From: Cavia porcellus
Lineage: Eukaryota > Chordata > Mammalia > Rodentia > Caviidae
NCBI RefSeq assembly: GCF_034190915.1
Contig: NW_026947543.1
Span: 1,612,001-1,676,000 of the forward strand
Reading direction: 5' to 3'
Length of the DNA: 64,000 nucleotides
Position numbers and translations under genes: made by a program. The stretch's first letter is position 1. Every line of letters begins with the position of its first letter. The notes under the pieces are model-generated. The model had not been told where the DNA came from, made no database searches, and saw nothing but the letters and a program-made list of their open reading frames with translations. Positions 10,843 to 23,201 of this stretch are shown piece after piece.

Positions 10843-11486
10843 TTTGAAAATTGAATAGACTGGGCTAGTCAGGTTTGGACCCCATGTACCACCAACAGAG
10901 CTAAAGACAGAGCCAATTACTTGCCTCCACTTGTCAAAATATGTCAAATTTGCTTGGTCACCACAAGTTCAAAGAAAATTCTGAGTCAACTTAGAGAGGT
11001 GAGTCAAATACTGCCTGATTGGAATGGCTGTGTTTGTATGAGGTGGAAAGCTGCAGAGTTGGGCTGAAACTGTTCACAGAAATCCACAGGCTTGTGGTTG
11101 CCAGGCAACCACACTGGGCTGAGATTGGCTGAACATCACTGTGAGGTGGATTTTAGGCTCTAGGTTTGAAAATTTAAAAGACTGGGGTAGTCAAGTTTGG
11201 AACACATCGAACACAGACAGACCAAAAGGTCTTTCAATTACTTCCCTCCACTTCTCAAAATATGTCAAATTTTCTTGATCACTACAACTGTAAAAAAAAA
11301 TTCTGAGGCAACATAGAGAGGCTAATCAAATACTGCATGATTGGAATGGCTGTGGTTGTATGAGGTGGAAAGCTGCAGAGTTGGGCTGAAACAGTTCACA
11401 GAAAGCCACAAGCTTGTGGTTGCCAGGCAACCACACTGGGCTGTGATTGGCTGAGCACCATAGTGAGCTGGACTTTAGGCTCTAGG
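10843..11486 (+). repeat. Intra-unit direct duplication (unit 3)
   Basis: Copies 10843-11164 and 11165-11486. Copy 2 has ATCGAACACAGAC. Confidence 0.92.
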
Positions 11487-11582
11487 ATACAAGTGTGCAG
11501 TAGGAGACCTGAGTCACAATGCTGGGCGTTGACATAGAGACCTCAGTGGCACAGAGGACCTTGTAGGGCAAGATTTAAATAG
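11415..11582 (+). promoter_or_regulatory. X/Y-box and TATA-like cassette (unit 3)
   Basis: Same motif states as unit 2, with second site GTTGACATAG. Confidence 0.42.
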
Positions 11583-14025
11583 GATGAATATTCTTGGCCT
11601 GGTATGCCACAGGATTCTCACTGAAGGCTTCACTGCTCAGAATTTGGGGATGGCAGTGCTTGCCAATCTACACATGGATGTACTTTCAATGGGATATGAA
11701 ATATGCCAGGGCCTGGCAGATGTTCTCTGACATGTCCTATCCTTGAGCATATGCTTTTCCCTTGTCATGTCTGTCATTTGGCTGAGTCCTGTTCCCTAAG
11801 CTATTCAGTCAAGACTTGCTGGAATCATTCACCTGCAGTATAAGAGCTTTCTGTGAAATTTCTCAGCAGAAATCCTCTGCAAGCACATAGCTTTGGATAT
11901 GAGAGACAGTGGTGGAAGTTGAATTTCAAGGGCAGATATTTGAAAACAATGAAACAAGCCCCGAATAAGATCTTTACATGTTTCCCAGATGAATATGTTT
12001 GCAAATTCGGGGGAAGATCGAGATCAAGACCGAGAAGAGTGCACACGCATTTCAAGGTACAAAAACCAGGGAAAAACATGGGAAAGCAAGAGAGCTGGTT
12101 AATTTGATATAAAAATCTTTGATGATGAAAGGAAAATTATATTCTCATGGTGATTTAATCAGGCTGTAGCAGTGAAGTTCTCATGTTGGTTGTCCTATGT
12201 GTGGCCTTCTGCATTGGGCAGTGGATGCAGTACAGGAGATCTTCAAATAAATCTGGTGGAACACAAAATAGTGAAAAAAATATCAATCTAAATCCTGTGT
12301 ATTCCTTCCCTTTGAGAACATATATGGATAATGTCCGGAGTTTCAAAAGAGAAAATGTCTATTGGGTCATGGTTTCACCAATGAAATGGTCACTTCACAT
12401 AACATTTTGAATTTTGCTTTCACAGTTGCTCATGTACCGGGCCTGAGTAAAGCAGAATGCAGAGTAAGCCTCATCAATAGTTGTGCATTCCATAAGTGGT
12501 TTTAAAACCAGTGAAACCCTTTGGACCTAGTGTTTGTATTTAATTGGTTGATTGGTTTTTCAAATTGTTTGTTTTACTATTTTTAACTTTGGGAGTCAGG
12601 GAAGCCCTCACTCATAGTGATTTAGACCTCTCCAAAAGCTCTGAAGTTATTGATGTAACAGCTATTACATGTTATAAGTTTCTCCTATTAAAACTTGAAA
12701 GTCTAACAGACTCTGCTACTTTTCGTCTAAATTCAGTGTTGCGCTAAATTCAGTGTTGGACTTTATTTACAAGTCCTTTGAAATGTGTCCTCCTCTAGTC
12801 ACTGGTCGTGCTGGAATATACTTTGTTGTGAAGACAGGATTTGAGCAAATTGACACAAGTACAGTGTGCCACTACTCTGGACACCTGGTTAAATATCGAG
12901 TTGCCTAAATGGTGTGTGTTTTACTTTGATCTCTGCTCACACTTTGCTCATCCAGTTAGAACCACAGGGCTCCAGGCCATAGTGTTCGAGGCCTAAACAA
13001 GAAAATTTCCATTCCGTTTTGGGAGTTCATTCGTCTCTCATAATTACATTTTCCACAAATGTGTGCTTCAGGAGAGGCCCGGTCTAAATGTGGAGAGGCC
13101 CATTTTCCTTCCCTCACTTTCAGACTTTCTAAGATTTTCAGTTACTAGAGGTTTGCCCAGACTTGCCATTGTCAAGGGACAGTGCACTTCACTTGAAGTT
13201 GTGCAGTATTACTTCATGTGTCTCCGTGGAAATTCCACCAATGGGAAACTCTTGCTGTAGTCATCTCCAAGTGTTTCTGCATAAGGAAATGTAACTAACA
13301 AAGGATGTGGTTTCAAGCAGAATGAGGAATGGAGGGATAATCTTTATTTCAGTGCAGGTTGACCTTTCAAAGCAATCGTAATTCCTATGAAATAGGAGGT
13401 AAAATCTTTTGTAAAGAGACATGGATATGACATGCTCAACTTTATGTCACATTTTTTTAAAAAGCCAAGGGCATTTGAGAAATTCTTGGCTGTTGAATTG
13501 TCCCTATTTTCAAATTTCTCTTAGGTAAGACACTCCAGTTTCTTCAAACCATGCTACTGTTCCTTCCATGTAAAAAACCAAAGCAAAAAACAAAATAAAT
13601 TAAAACAAAACCCATCAAATTACATTTGAGAGCACACAATTGCTCAGCAGGCCCACTATTCAACCAGCTAGAGGTACAAAAGTCTCAGCCTTCAGCCCAT
13701 GGCCTGAAGTTTTGTCTCTATCATGGCCCCTCAGTTCCCTGGCATGTCCACATTAACTCATGAATCTTTACTCATTTCCTCTTCAAATGCACAGGATCCA
13801 ATATATTTGAACCCTGTTCACCTGGGCTGTAATCAACCAAGGACACACCAGAGGAAGGGCAGCTACCCCCTTGCCTGGGGCCTTGGAGCTCATCACAATA
13901 GAAATGGAAACCTGAACAAGGGGAGCCAAAACAAAGAGAGGAATATTCCTAAAGTCTGAAACACAGAAGCTACCTATAGACCAGTAGTGGGATTTCACAA
14001 ATTATGTAAGAATCTCTGTGCACAT

Positions 14026-14167
14026 GCTTGGCATGGTCGCTCATGCCTATAATCCCAGCAATCTGGGGGCTGAGGTGGATGGATCCTTGGGAGTTCCAGG
14101 ACATCGTGGGCTATGAATTTATCTCAAGGCCTCTTTCAACAACTACATAAGATGCTGTTTCCAAAAA
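14026..14167 (+). mobile_element. B1-like SINE (unit 4)
   Basis: B box GTTCCAGGAC, with GATGCTGTTT at the 3' end. Confidence 0.8.
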
Positions 14168-14717
14168 GAGGACAACAGAAAACTAGACACACTTGGTCTG
14201 CGTCCCGGGGTTCACTACATGAGTTGTGGAGTCTAAATATTCCATGCCATGAGAAAATACCTGGGATTTTTAGTGAAAGGTGCATTTGCAGCCCTTTTCT
14301 AAGGGTTTCCCTTTCACCATGTTACATTTGAATTCTGGGAAAACCTGCTGGTGACAAGCTATCTAGCATTATGTTGGTTTAGGTATTGAGCTAGTACCGC
14401 ATGTTTAGTGTTCAGGGTTATGCTGGAATGGCTGCAGACCTCCTTGAAATAGCTATTGCGGACAAGTGAACCCTGAGGAAGCTGGATAGTTGAAGCAGGC
14501 ACTCCAAATATTCATGCACTGCAAGGATTCACTTTCATTTTGGGACTCATCTTCTGGTTGCTGGCTTTTAGTGCTAACTGATACTACCATGGTGGCAGTA
14601 ATCCAGGAGAGACTGCATGTATGGTTTGCAGGTTTGCTTCCAAGCCACCAGAAACTTTGCAGAAAACAAATCATTGTGGCATTTTCTTTCCTCCCCTGAA
14701 ACATTTGGCTTTCTAAG

Positions 14718-15359
14718 TTTGAAAATTGAATAGACTGGGCTAGTCAGGTTTGGACCCCATGTACCACCAACAGAGCTAAAGACAGAGCCAATTACTTCCC
14801 TCCACTTGTCAAAATATGTCAAATTTGCTTGGTCACCACAACTTCGAAGAAAATTCTGAGTCAACTTAGAGAGGTGAGTCAAATACTGCCTGATTGGAAT
14901 GGCTGTGTTTGTATGAGGTGGAAAGCTGCAGAGTTGGGCTGAAACTGTTCACAGAAATCCACAGGCTTGTGGTTGCCAGGCAACCACACTGGGCTGAGAT
15001 TGGCTGAACATCACTGTGAGGTGGATTTTAGGCTCTAGGTTTGAAAATTTAAAAGACTGGGGTAGTCAAGTTTGGAACACTTCGACCACAGACAGACCAA
15101 AAGGTTTTCAATTACTTCCCTCCACTTCTCAAAATATGTCAAATTTTCTTGATCACTACAACTGTAAAAAAAATTCTGAGGCAACATAGAGAGGCTAATC
15201 AAATACTGCATGATTGGAATGGCTGTGTTTTTAGGAGGTGGAAAGCTGCAGAGTTGGGCTGAAACAGTTCACAGAAAGCCACAAGCTTGTGGTTGCCAGG
15301 CAACCACACTGGGCTGTGATTGGCTGAGCACCATTGTGAGCTGGACTTTAGGCTCTAGG
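14718..15359 (+). repeat. Intra-unit direct duplication (unit 4)
   Basis: Copies 14718-15039 and 15040-15359. Copy 2 has a private GGTTTTCAATTAC. Confidence 0.92.
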
Positions 15360-15455
15360 ATACAAGTGTGCAGTAGGAGACCTGAGTCACAATGCTGGGC
15401 GTTGCCATGGAGACCTCAGTGGCACAGAGGACCTTGTAGGGCAAGATTTAAATAG
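15288..15455 (+). promoter_or_regulatory. X/Y-box and TATA-like cassette (unit 4)
   Basis: All motifs intact; second site GTTGCCATGG. Confidence 0.45.
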
Positions 15456-17896
15456 GATGAATATTCTTGGCCTGGTATGCCACAGGATTCTCAGTGAAGG
15501 CTTCATTGCTCAGAATTTAGGGATGGAAGTGCTTGCCAATCTACACATGGATGTACTTTCAATGGGATATGAAATAAGCCAGGGCCTTGCAGATGTCCTC
15601 TGACATGTCCAAACCTTGAGCATATGCTTTTCCCTTGTCATGTCTGTCATTTGGCTGAGTCCTGTTCCCTAAGCTATTCAGTCAAGACTTGCTGGAATCA
15701 TTCATGTGCAGTATAAGAGCTTTCTGTGAAATTTCTCAGCAGAAATCCTCTGCAAGCACATAGCTTTGGATATGAGAGACAGTGGTGGAAGTTGAATTTC
15801 AAGGGCAGATATTTGAAAACAATGAAACAAGCCCCGAATAAGATCTTTACATGTTTCCCAGATGAATATGTTTGGAAATACGGGGGAAGATGGAGATCAA
15901 GACTGAGAAGAGTGAACACGCATTTCAAGGTTCAAAAACCAGGGAAAAACATGGGAAAGCAAGAGAGCTGGTTAATTTGATGTAAAAATCTTTGATGATG
16001 AAAGGAAAATTATATTCTCATGGTGATTTAATCAGGCTGTAGCAGTGAAGTTCTCATGTTGGTTGTCCTATGTGTGGCCTTCTGCATTAGGCAGTGGATG
16101 CAGGACAGGAGATCTTCAAATAAATCTGGTGGAACACAAAATAGTGAAAAAAATATCAAGCTAAATCCTGTGTATTCCTTCCCTTTGAGAACATATATGG
16201 ATAATGTCCGGAGTTTCAAAAGAGAAAATGTCTATTGCGTCATGGTTTCACTAATGAAATGGTCACTTCACATAACATTTTGAATTTTGCTTTCACAGTT
16301 GCTCATGTACCGGGCCTGAGTAAAGCAGAATGCAGAGTAAGCCTCATCAATAGTTGTGCATTCCATAAGTGGTTTTAAAACCAGTGAAACCCTTTGGACA
16401 TAGTGTTTGTATTTAATTGGTTGATTGGTTTTTCAAATTGTTTGTTTTACTATTTTTAACTTTGGGAGTCAGGGAGGCCCTCACTCATAGTGATTTAGAC
16501 CTCTCCAAAAGCTCTGAAGTTATTGATGTAACAGCTATTACATGTTATAAGTTTCTCCTATTAAAACTTGAAAGACTAACAGACTCTGCTACTTTTCATC
16601 TAAATTCAGTGTTGCGCTAAATTCAGTGTTGGACTTTATTTACAATTCCTTTGAAATGTGTCTTCCTCTAGTCACTGGTCGTGCTGGAATGTACTTTCTT
16701 GTGAAGACAGGATTTGAGCAAATTGACACAAGTACAGTTTGCCACTACTCTGGACACCTGATTAAATATCGAGTTGCCTAAATGGTGTGTGTTTTACTTT
16801 GATCTCTGCTCACACTTTGCTCATCCAGTTAGAACCACAGGGCTCCAGGCCATAGCATTCTAGGCCTAAACAAGAAAATTTCCATTCCGTTTTGGGAGTT
16901 CATTCGTCTCTCATAATTACTTTTTCCACAAATGAGTGCTTCAGGAGAGGCCCTGTCTAAATGTGGAGAGGCCCATTTTCATTCACTCACTTTCAGACTT
17001 TCTAAGATTTTCAGTTATTAGAGGTTTGCCCACATTTGCCATTGTCAAGGGACAGTGCACTTCACTTGAAGTTGTGCAGTATTACTTCATGTATCTCCGT
17101 GGAAATTCCACCAATGGGAAACTCTTGCTGTAGTCATCTCCAAGTGTTTCTGCCTAAGAAAATATAACTAACAAAGGATGTGGTTTCAAGCAGAATGAGG
17201 AATGGAGGGATAATCTTTATTTCAGTGCAGATTGACCTTTCAAAGAAACAGTAATTCCTATGAAATAGGAGGTAAAATATTTTGTAAAGAGACATGGATA
17301 TGACATGCTCAACTTCATGTCACATTTTTTAAAAAGCCAAGGGCATTTGAGAAATTCTTGGCTGCTGAATTGTCCCTTTTTCAAATTTCTCTTAGGTAAG
17401 ACACTCCAGTTTCTTCAAACCATGGTACTGTTCCTTCCATGTAAAAAACCAAAGCAAAAAACAAAATAAATTAAAACAAAACCCATCAAATTACATTTGA
17501 GAGCACACAATTACTCAGCAGGCCCACTATTCAAGAAGCTAGAGGTACAAAAGCCTCAGTCTTCAGCCCATGGCCTGAAGTTTTGTCTCTATCATGGCCC
17601 CTCAGTTCCCTGGCATGTCCACATTAACTCATGAATCTTTACTCATTTCCTCTTCAAATGTACACGATCCAATATATTTGAACCCTGTTCATCTGGGCTG
17701 TAATCGTCCAAGGAAACACCAGAGGAAGGGCAGCCACCCCCTTGCCTGGGGCCTTGGAGCTTATCACAATAGAAATGGAAACCTGAACAAGGGGAGAGAA
17801 AACAAAGAGAGGAATATTCCTGAAGCCTGAAACACAGAAGCTACCTATAGACCAGTAGTGGGATTTCACAAATTATGTAAGAATCTCTGTGCACAT

Positions 17897-18038
17897 GCTT
17901 GGCATGGATGCTCATGCCTATAATCCCAGGAATCTGGGTGCTGAGGTGGATGGATTCTTGGGAGTTCGAGTCCATCGTGGGCTACGAATTTATCTCAAGG
18001 CCTCTTTCAACAACTACATAAGATGCTGTTTCCAAAAA
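17897..18038 (+). mobile_element. B1-like SINE, intact B box (unit 5)
   Basis: GTTCGAGTCC fits the pol III B-box consensus (GTTCGANNCC), and GGGCTACGAA is the closest of all units to B1. Type b head variant GGATGCTCATGCC. Confidence 0.82.
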
Positions 18039-18588
18039 GAGGACAACAGAAAACTAGACACACTTGGTCTAGGTCCCGGGGTTCACTACATGAGTTGTGG
18101 AGTCTAAATATTCCATGCCATGAGAAAATACCTGGGATTTTTAGTGAAAGGTGCATTTGCATCCCTTTTCTAAGGGTATCCCTTTCACCATGTTACATTT
18201 GAATTCTGGGGAAACCTGCTGGTGACAAGCTATCTAGCATTATGTTAATTTAGGTATTGAGCTAGTACCTCATGTTTAGTGTTCAGGGTTATGCTGGAAT
18301 GGCTGCAGACCTCCTTGAAATAGCTAGTGCAGACAAGTGAACCCCGAGGAAGCTGGATAGTTGAAGCAGGCACTCCAAATATTCATGCACTGCAAGGATT
18401 CACTTTCATTTTGGGGCTCATCTTCTGGTTGCTGGCTTTTAGTGCTAACTGATACTACCATGGTGGCAGTAATCCAGCAGAGACTGCATGTATGGTTTGC
18501 ATGTTTGCTTCTCAAGCCACCAGAAACTTGGCAGAACACAAATCATTGTGGCATTTTCTTCCTCCCCTGAAACATTTGGCTTTCTAAG

Positions 18589-19230
18589 TTTGAAAATTGA
18601 ATAGACTGGGCTAGTCAGATTTGGACCCCATGTACCACCAACAGAGCTAAACACAGAGCCAATTACTTCCCTCCACTTGTCAAAATATGTCAAATTTTCT
18701 TGGTCACCACAACTTCAAAGAAAATTCTGAGGCAACTTAGAGAGGTGAATCAAATACTGCCTGATTGGAATGGCTGTGGTTGTATGAGGTGGAAAGCTGC
18801 AGAGTTGGGCTGAAACTGTTCACAGAAATCCACAGGCTTGTGGTTGCCAGGCAACCACACTTGGTGAGATTGGCTGAACATCACTGTGAGGTGGATTTTA
18901 GGCTGTAGGTTTGAAAATTTAAAAGACTGGGGTAGTCAAGTTTGGAACACTTCGACCACAGACAGACCAAAAGGTCTTTCAATTACTTCCCTCCACTTCT
19001 CAAAATATGTCAAATTTTCTTGATCACTATAACTGTAAAAAAAATTCTGAGGCAACATAGAGAGGCTAATCAAATACTGCATGATTGGAATGGCTGTGGT
19101 TGTATGAGGTGGAAAGCTGCAGAGTTGGGCTGAAACAATTCACAGAAAGCCACAAGCTTGTGGTTGCCAGGCAACCACACTGGGCTGTGATTGGCTGAGC
19201 ACCATTGTGAGCTGGACTTTAGGCTCTAGG
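18589..19230 (+). repeat. Intra-unit direct duplication (unit 5)
   Basis: Copies 18589-18909 and 18910-19230. Copy 1 has the short ACACTTGGTGAG form and ends GGCTGTAGG. Confidence 0.92.
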
Positions 19231-19326
19231 ATACAAGTGTGCAGTAGGAGACCTGAGTCACAATGCTGGGCGTTGACATGGAGACCTCAGTGTCACAGAG
19301 GACCTTGTAGGGCAAGATTTAAATAG
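19159..19326 (+). promoter_or_regulatory. X/Y-box and TATA-like cassette (unit 5)
   Basis: Palindrome, Y-box and TATA-like site intact; second site GTTGACATGG. Confidence 0.42.
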
Positions 19327-21770
19327 GATGAATATTCTTGGCCTGGTATGCCACAGGATTCTCACTGAAGGCTTCACTGCTCAGAATTTGGGGATGGAAA
19401 TGCTTGCCAATCTACACATGGATGTACTTTCAATGGGATATGAAATATGCCAGGGCCTGGCAGATGTTCTCTGACATGTCCTATCCTTGAGCATATGCTT
19501 TTCCCTTGTCATGTCTGTCATTTGGCTGAGTCCTGTTCCCTAAGCTATTCAGTCAAGACTTGCTGGAATCATTCACCTGCAGTATAAGAGCTTTCTGTGA
19601 AATTTCTCAGCAGAAATCCTCTGCAAGCACATAGCTTTGGATATGAGAGACAGTGGTGGAAGTTGAATTTCAAGGGCAGATATTTGAAAACAATGAAACA
19701 AGCCCCGAATAAGATCTTTACATGTTTCCCAGATGAATGTGTTTGGAAATACGGGGGAAGATCGAGATCAAGACTGAGAAGAGTAAACACCCATTTCAAG
19801 GTACAAAAACCAGGGAAAAACATGGGAAAGAAAGAGAGCTGGTTAATTTGATGTAAAAATCTTTGATGATGAAAGGAAAATTATATTCTCATAGTGAGTT
19901 AATCAGGCTGTAGCAGTGAAGTTCTCTTGTTGGTTGTCCTATGTGTGGCCTTCTGCATTGGGCAGTGGATGCAGGACAGGAGATCTTCAAATAAATCTGG
20001 TTGAACACAAAATAGTGAAAAAAATATCAATCTAAATCCTGTGTATTCCTTCCCTTTGAGAACATGTATGGATAATGTCCGGAGTTTCAAAAGAGAAAAT
20101 TTCAATTGGGTCATGGTTTCACCAATGAAATGGTCACTTCACATAACATTTTGAATTTTGCTTTCACAGTTGCTCATGTACCGGGCCTGAGTAAAGCAGA
20201 ATGCAGAGTAAGCCTCATCAATAGATGTGCATTCCATAAGTGGTTTTAAAAACAGTGAAACCCTTTGGACCTAGTTTTTGTATTTAATTGGTTGATTGGT
20301 TTTTCAAATTGTTTGTTTTACTATTTTTAACTTTGGGAGTCAGGGAAGCCCTCACTCATAGTGATTTAGACCTCTCCAAAAGCTCTGAAGTTATTGATGT
20401 AACAGCTATTACCTGTTATAAGTTTCTCCTATTAAAACTTGAAAGACTAACAGACTCTGCTACTTTTCATCTAAATTCAGTGTTGTGCTAAATTCAGTGT
20501 TGGACTTTTTTTTACAAGTCTTTTGAAATGTGTCCTCCTCGAGTCACTGGTCGTGCTGGAATGTACTTTCTTGTGAAGACAGGATTTGAGCAAATTGACA
20601 CAAGTACCAGTGTGCCACTACTCTGGACACCTGGTTAAATATCGAGTTGCCTAAATGGTGTGTGTTTTACTTTGATCTCTGCTCACACTTTGCTCATCCA
20701 GTTAGAACCACAGGGCTCCAGGCCATAGCGTTCTAGGCCTAAACAAGAAAATTTCCATTCCGTTTTGGGAGTTCATTCGGCTCTCATAATTACATTTTCC
20801 ACAAATGTGTGCTTCAGGAGAGGCCCTCTCTAAATGTGGAGAGGCCCATTTTCATTCTCTCACTTTCAGACTTTCTAAGATTTTCAGTTACTAGAGGTTT
20901 GCCCAGACTTGCCAATGTCAAGGGACAGTGCACTTCACTTGAAGTTGTGCAGTATTACTTCATGTGTCTCCCTGGAAATTCCACCAATGGGAAACTCTTG
21001 TTGTAGTCATCTCCAAGTGTTTCTGCCTAAGAAAATATAACTAACAAAGGATGTGGTTTCAAACAGAATGAGGGATGGAGGGATAATCTTTATTTCAGTG
21101 CAGGTTGACCTTTCAAAGAAACAGTAATTCCTACGAAATAGGAGGTAAAATCTTTTGTAAAGAGACATGGATATGACATGCTCAACTTTATGTCACATTT
21201 TTTAAAAAGCCAAGGGCATTTGAGAAATTCTTGGCTGTTGAATTGTCCCTTTTTTCAAATTTCTCTTAGGGAAGACACTCCAGTTTCTTCAAACCATGGT
21301 ACTGTTTCTTCCATGTAAAAAACCAAAGCAAAAATCAAAATAAATTAAAACAAAACCCATCAAATTACATTTGAGAGCACAAAATTGCTCAGCAGGCCCA
21401 CTATTCAAGAAGCTAGAGGGACAGAAGCCTCAGCCTTCAGCCCATGGCCTGAAGTTTTGTCTCTATCATGGCCCCTCAGTTCCCTGGCATGTCCACATTA
21501 ACTCATGAATCTTTACTCATTTCCTCTTCAAATTCACAGGATCCAATATATTTGAACCCTGTTCACCTGGGCTGTAATCATCAAAGGACACACCAGAGGA
21601 AGGGCAGCCACCCCCTTGTCTGGGGCCTTGGAGCTTATCACAACAGAAATGGAAACCTGAACAAGGGGAGCCAAAACAAAGAGAGGAATATTCCTAAAGT
21701 CTGAAACACAGAAGCTACCTATAGACCAGTAGTGGGATTTCACAAATTATGTAAGAATCTCTGTGCACAT

Positions 21771-21912
21771 GCTTGGCATGGTCGCTCATGCCTATAATCC
21801 CAGCAATCTGGGGGCTGAGGTGGATGGATCCTTGGGAGTTCCTGTCCATCGTGGGCTATGAAATTATCTCAAGGCCTCTTTCAACAACTACATAAGATGC
21901 TGTTTCCAAAAA
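21771..21912 (+). mobile_element. B1-like SINE (unit 6)
   Basis: B box decayed to GTTCCTGTCC; has CTATGAAATTATC. Confidence 0.8.
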
Positions 21913-22463
21913 GAGGACAACAGAAAACTAGACACACTTGGTCTAGGTCCCGGGGTTCACTACATGAGTTGTGGAGTCTAAATATTCCATGCCATGAGAA
22001 AATACCTGGGATTTTTAGTGAAAGGGGCATTTGCATCCCTTTTCTAAGGGTTTCCCTTTCACCATGTTACATTTCAATTCAGGGAAAAACTGCTGGTGAC
22101 AAGCTATCTAGCATTATGTTGGTTTAGGTATTGAGCTAGTACCTCATGTTTAGTGTTCAGGGATATGCCGGAATGGCTGCAGACCTCCTTGAAATAGCTA
22201 TTGCAGACAAGTGAACCCCGAGGAAGCTGGATAGTTGAAGCAGGCACTCCAAATATTCATGCACTGCAAGGATTCACTTTCATTTTGGGACTCATCTTCT
22301 GGTTGCTGGCTTTTAGTGCTAACTGATACTACCATGGTGGCAGTAATCCAGCAGAGACTGCATGTATGGTTTGCAGGTTTGCTTCCCAAGCCACCAGAAA
22401 CTTGGCAGAACCCAAATCATTGTGGCATTTTCTTTACTCCCCTGAAACATTTGGCTTTCTAAG

Positions 22464-23106
22464 TTTGAAAATTGAATAGACTGGGCTAGTCAGGTTTGGA
22501 CACCATGTACCACCAACTGAGCTAAAGACAGAGACAATTACTTCCCTCCACTTGTCAAAATATGTCAAATTTGCTTGGTCACCACAACTTCAAAGAAAAT
22601 TCTGAGGCAACTTAGAGTGGTGAATCAAATACTGCCTGATTGGAATGGCTGTGGTTGTATGAGGTGGAAAGCTGCAGAGTTGGGTTGAAACTGTTCACAG
22701 AAATCCACAGGCTTGTGGTTACCAGGCAACCACACTGGGCTGAGATTGGCTGAACATCACTGTGAGGTGGATTTTAGGCTCTAGGTTTGAAAATTTAAAA
22801 GACTGGGGTAGTCAAGTTTGGAACACATCGACCACAGACAGACCAAAAGGTCTTTCAATTACTTCCCTCCACTTCTCAAAATATGTCAAATTTTCTTGAT
22901 CACTACAAGTGTAAAAAAATTTCTGAGGCAACATAGAGAGGCTAATCAAATACTGCATGATTGGAATGGCTGTGGTTGTATGAGGTGGAAAGCTGCAGAG
23001 TTGGGCTGAAATAGTTCACAGAAAGCCACAAGCTTGTGGTTGCCAGGAAACCACACTGGGCTGTGATTGGCTGAGCACCATTGTGAGCTGGACTTTAGGC
23101 TCTAGG
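22464..23106 (+). repeat. Intra-unit direct duplication (unit 6)
   Basis: Copies 22464-22785 and 22786-23106. X-box arms are changed in both copies (GGTTACC in copy 1, GGAAACC in copy 2). Confidence 0.92.
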
Positions 23107-23201
23107 ATACAAGTGTGCAGTAGGAGACCTGAGTCACAATGCTGGGCGTTGCCATGGAGACCTCAGTGGCACAGAGGACTTGTAGGGCAAGATTTAAATA
23201 G
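23035..23201 (+). promoter_or_regulatory. Cassette with broken X-box (unit 6)
   Basis: The right arm of the X-box is GGAAACC, the only break of this palindrome in the window. Y-box, TGAGTCA, second site GTTGCCATGG and TATA-like site are intact. Confidence 0.4.

Larger units (their letters stand above)
7749..11623 (+). repeat. Array unit 3, type c (3875 bp)
   Basis: Type c markers are GGCAGTGCTTGCC at the 5' end, TTTGCAAATTCGGG and GATCGAGATC in ORF A (8074-8232, 52 codons), and TTGATATAAAA. The donor-like half of the abutted splice motif is destroyed (TTAGGAAAGAC). ORF B is at 9847-10083. The second X-box-like site reads GTTGACATAG, as in unit 2. Confidence 0.97.
11624..15496 (+). repeat. 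Array unit 4, type c (3873 bp)
   Basis: The 5' kilobase is almost identical to unit 3, so this looks like a recent neighbour duplication. The splice-like motif is intact and the second X-box-like site is GTTGCCATGG. ORF A is 11949-12107 and ORF B is 13723-13959. The tail carries a GTTTTTAGGAGG variant at about 15227 that the other units lack. Confidence 0.97.
15497..19367 (+). repeat. Array unit 5, divergent 5' edge then type b (3871 bp)
   Basis: The first ~210 bp hold a cluster of private changes (TTCATTGCTC, ATTTAGGGATGG, AATAAGCCAGGGCCTTGC, GTCCTC, CCAAACC, TTCATGTGCAG). From about 16.7 kb the unit carries type b markers (CTGATTAAAT, TGTACACGATCC, GTTCATCTGG). ORF A is 15822-15980 and ORF B is 17594-17830. 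Confidence 0.97.
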
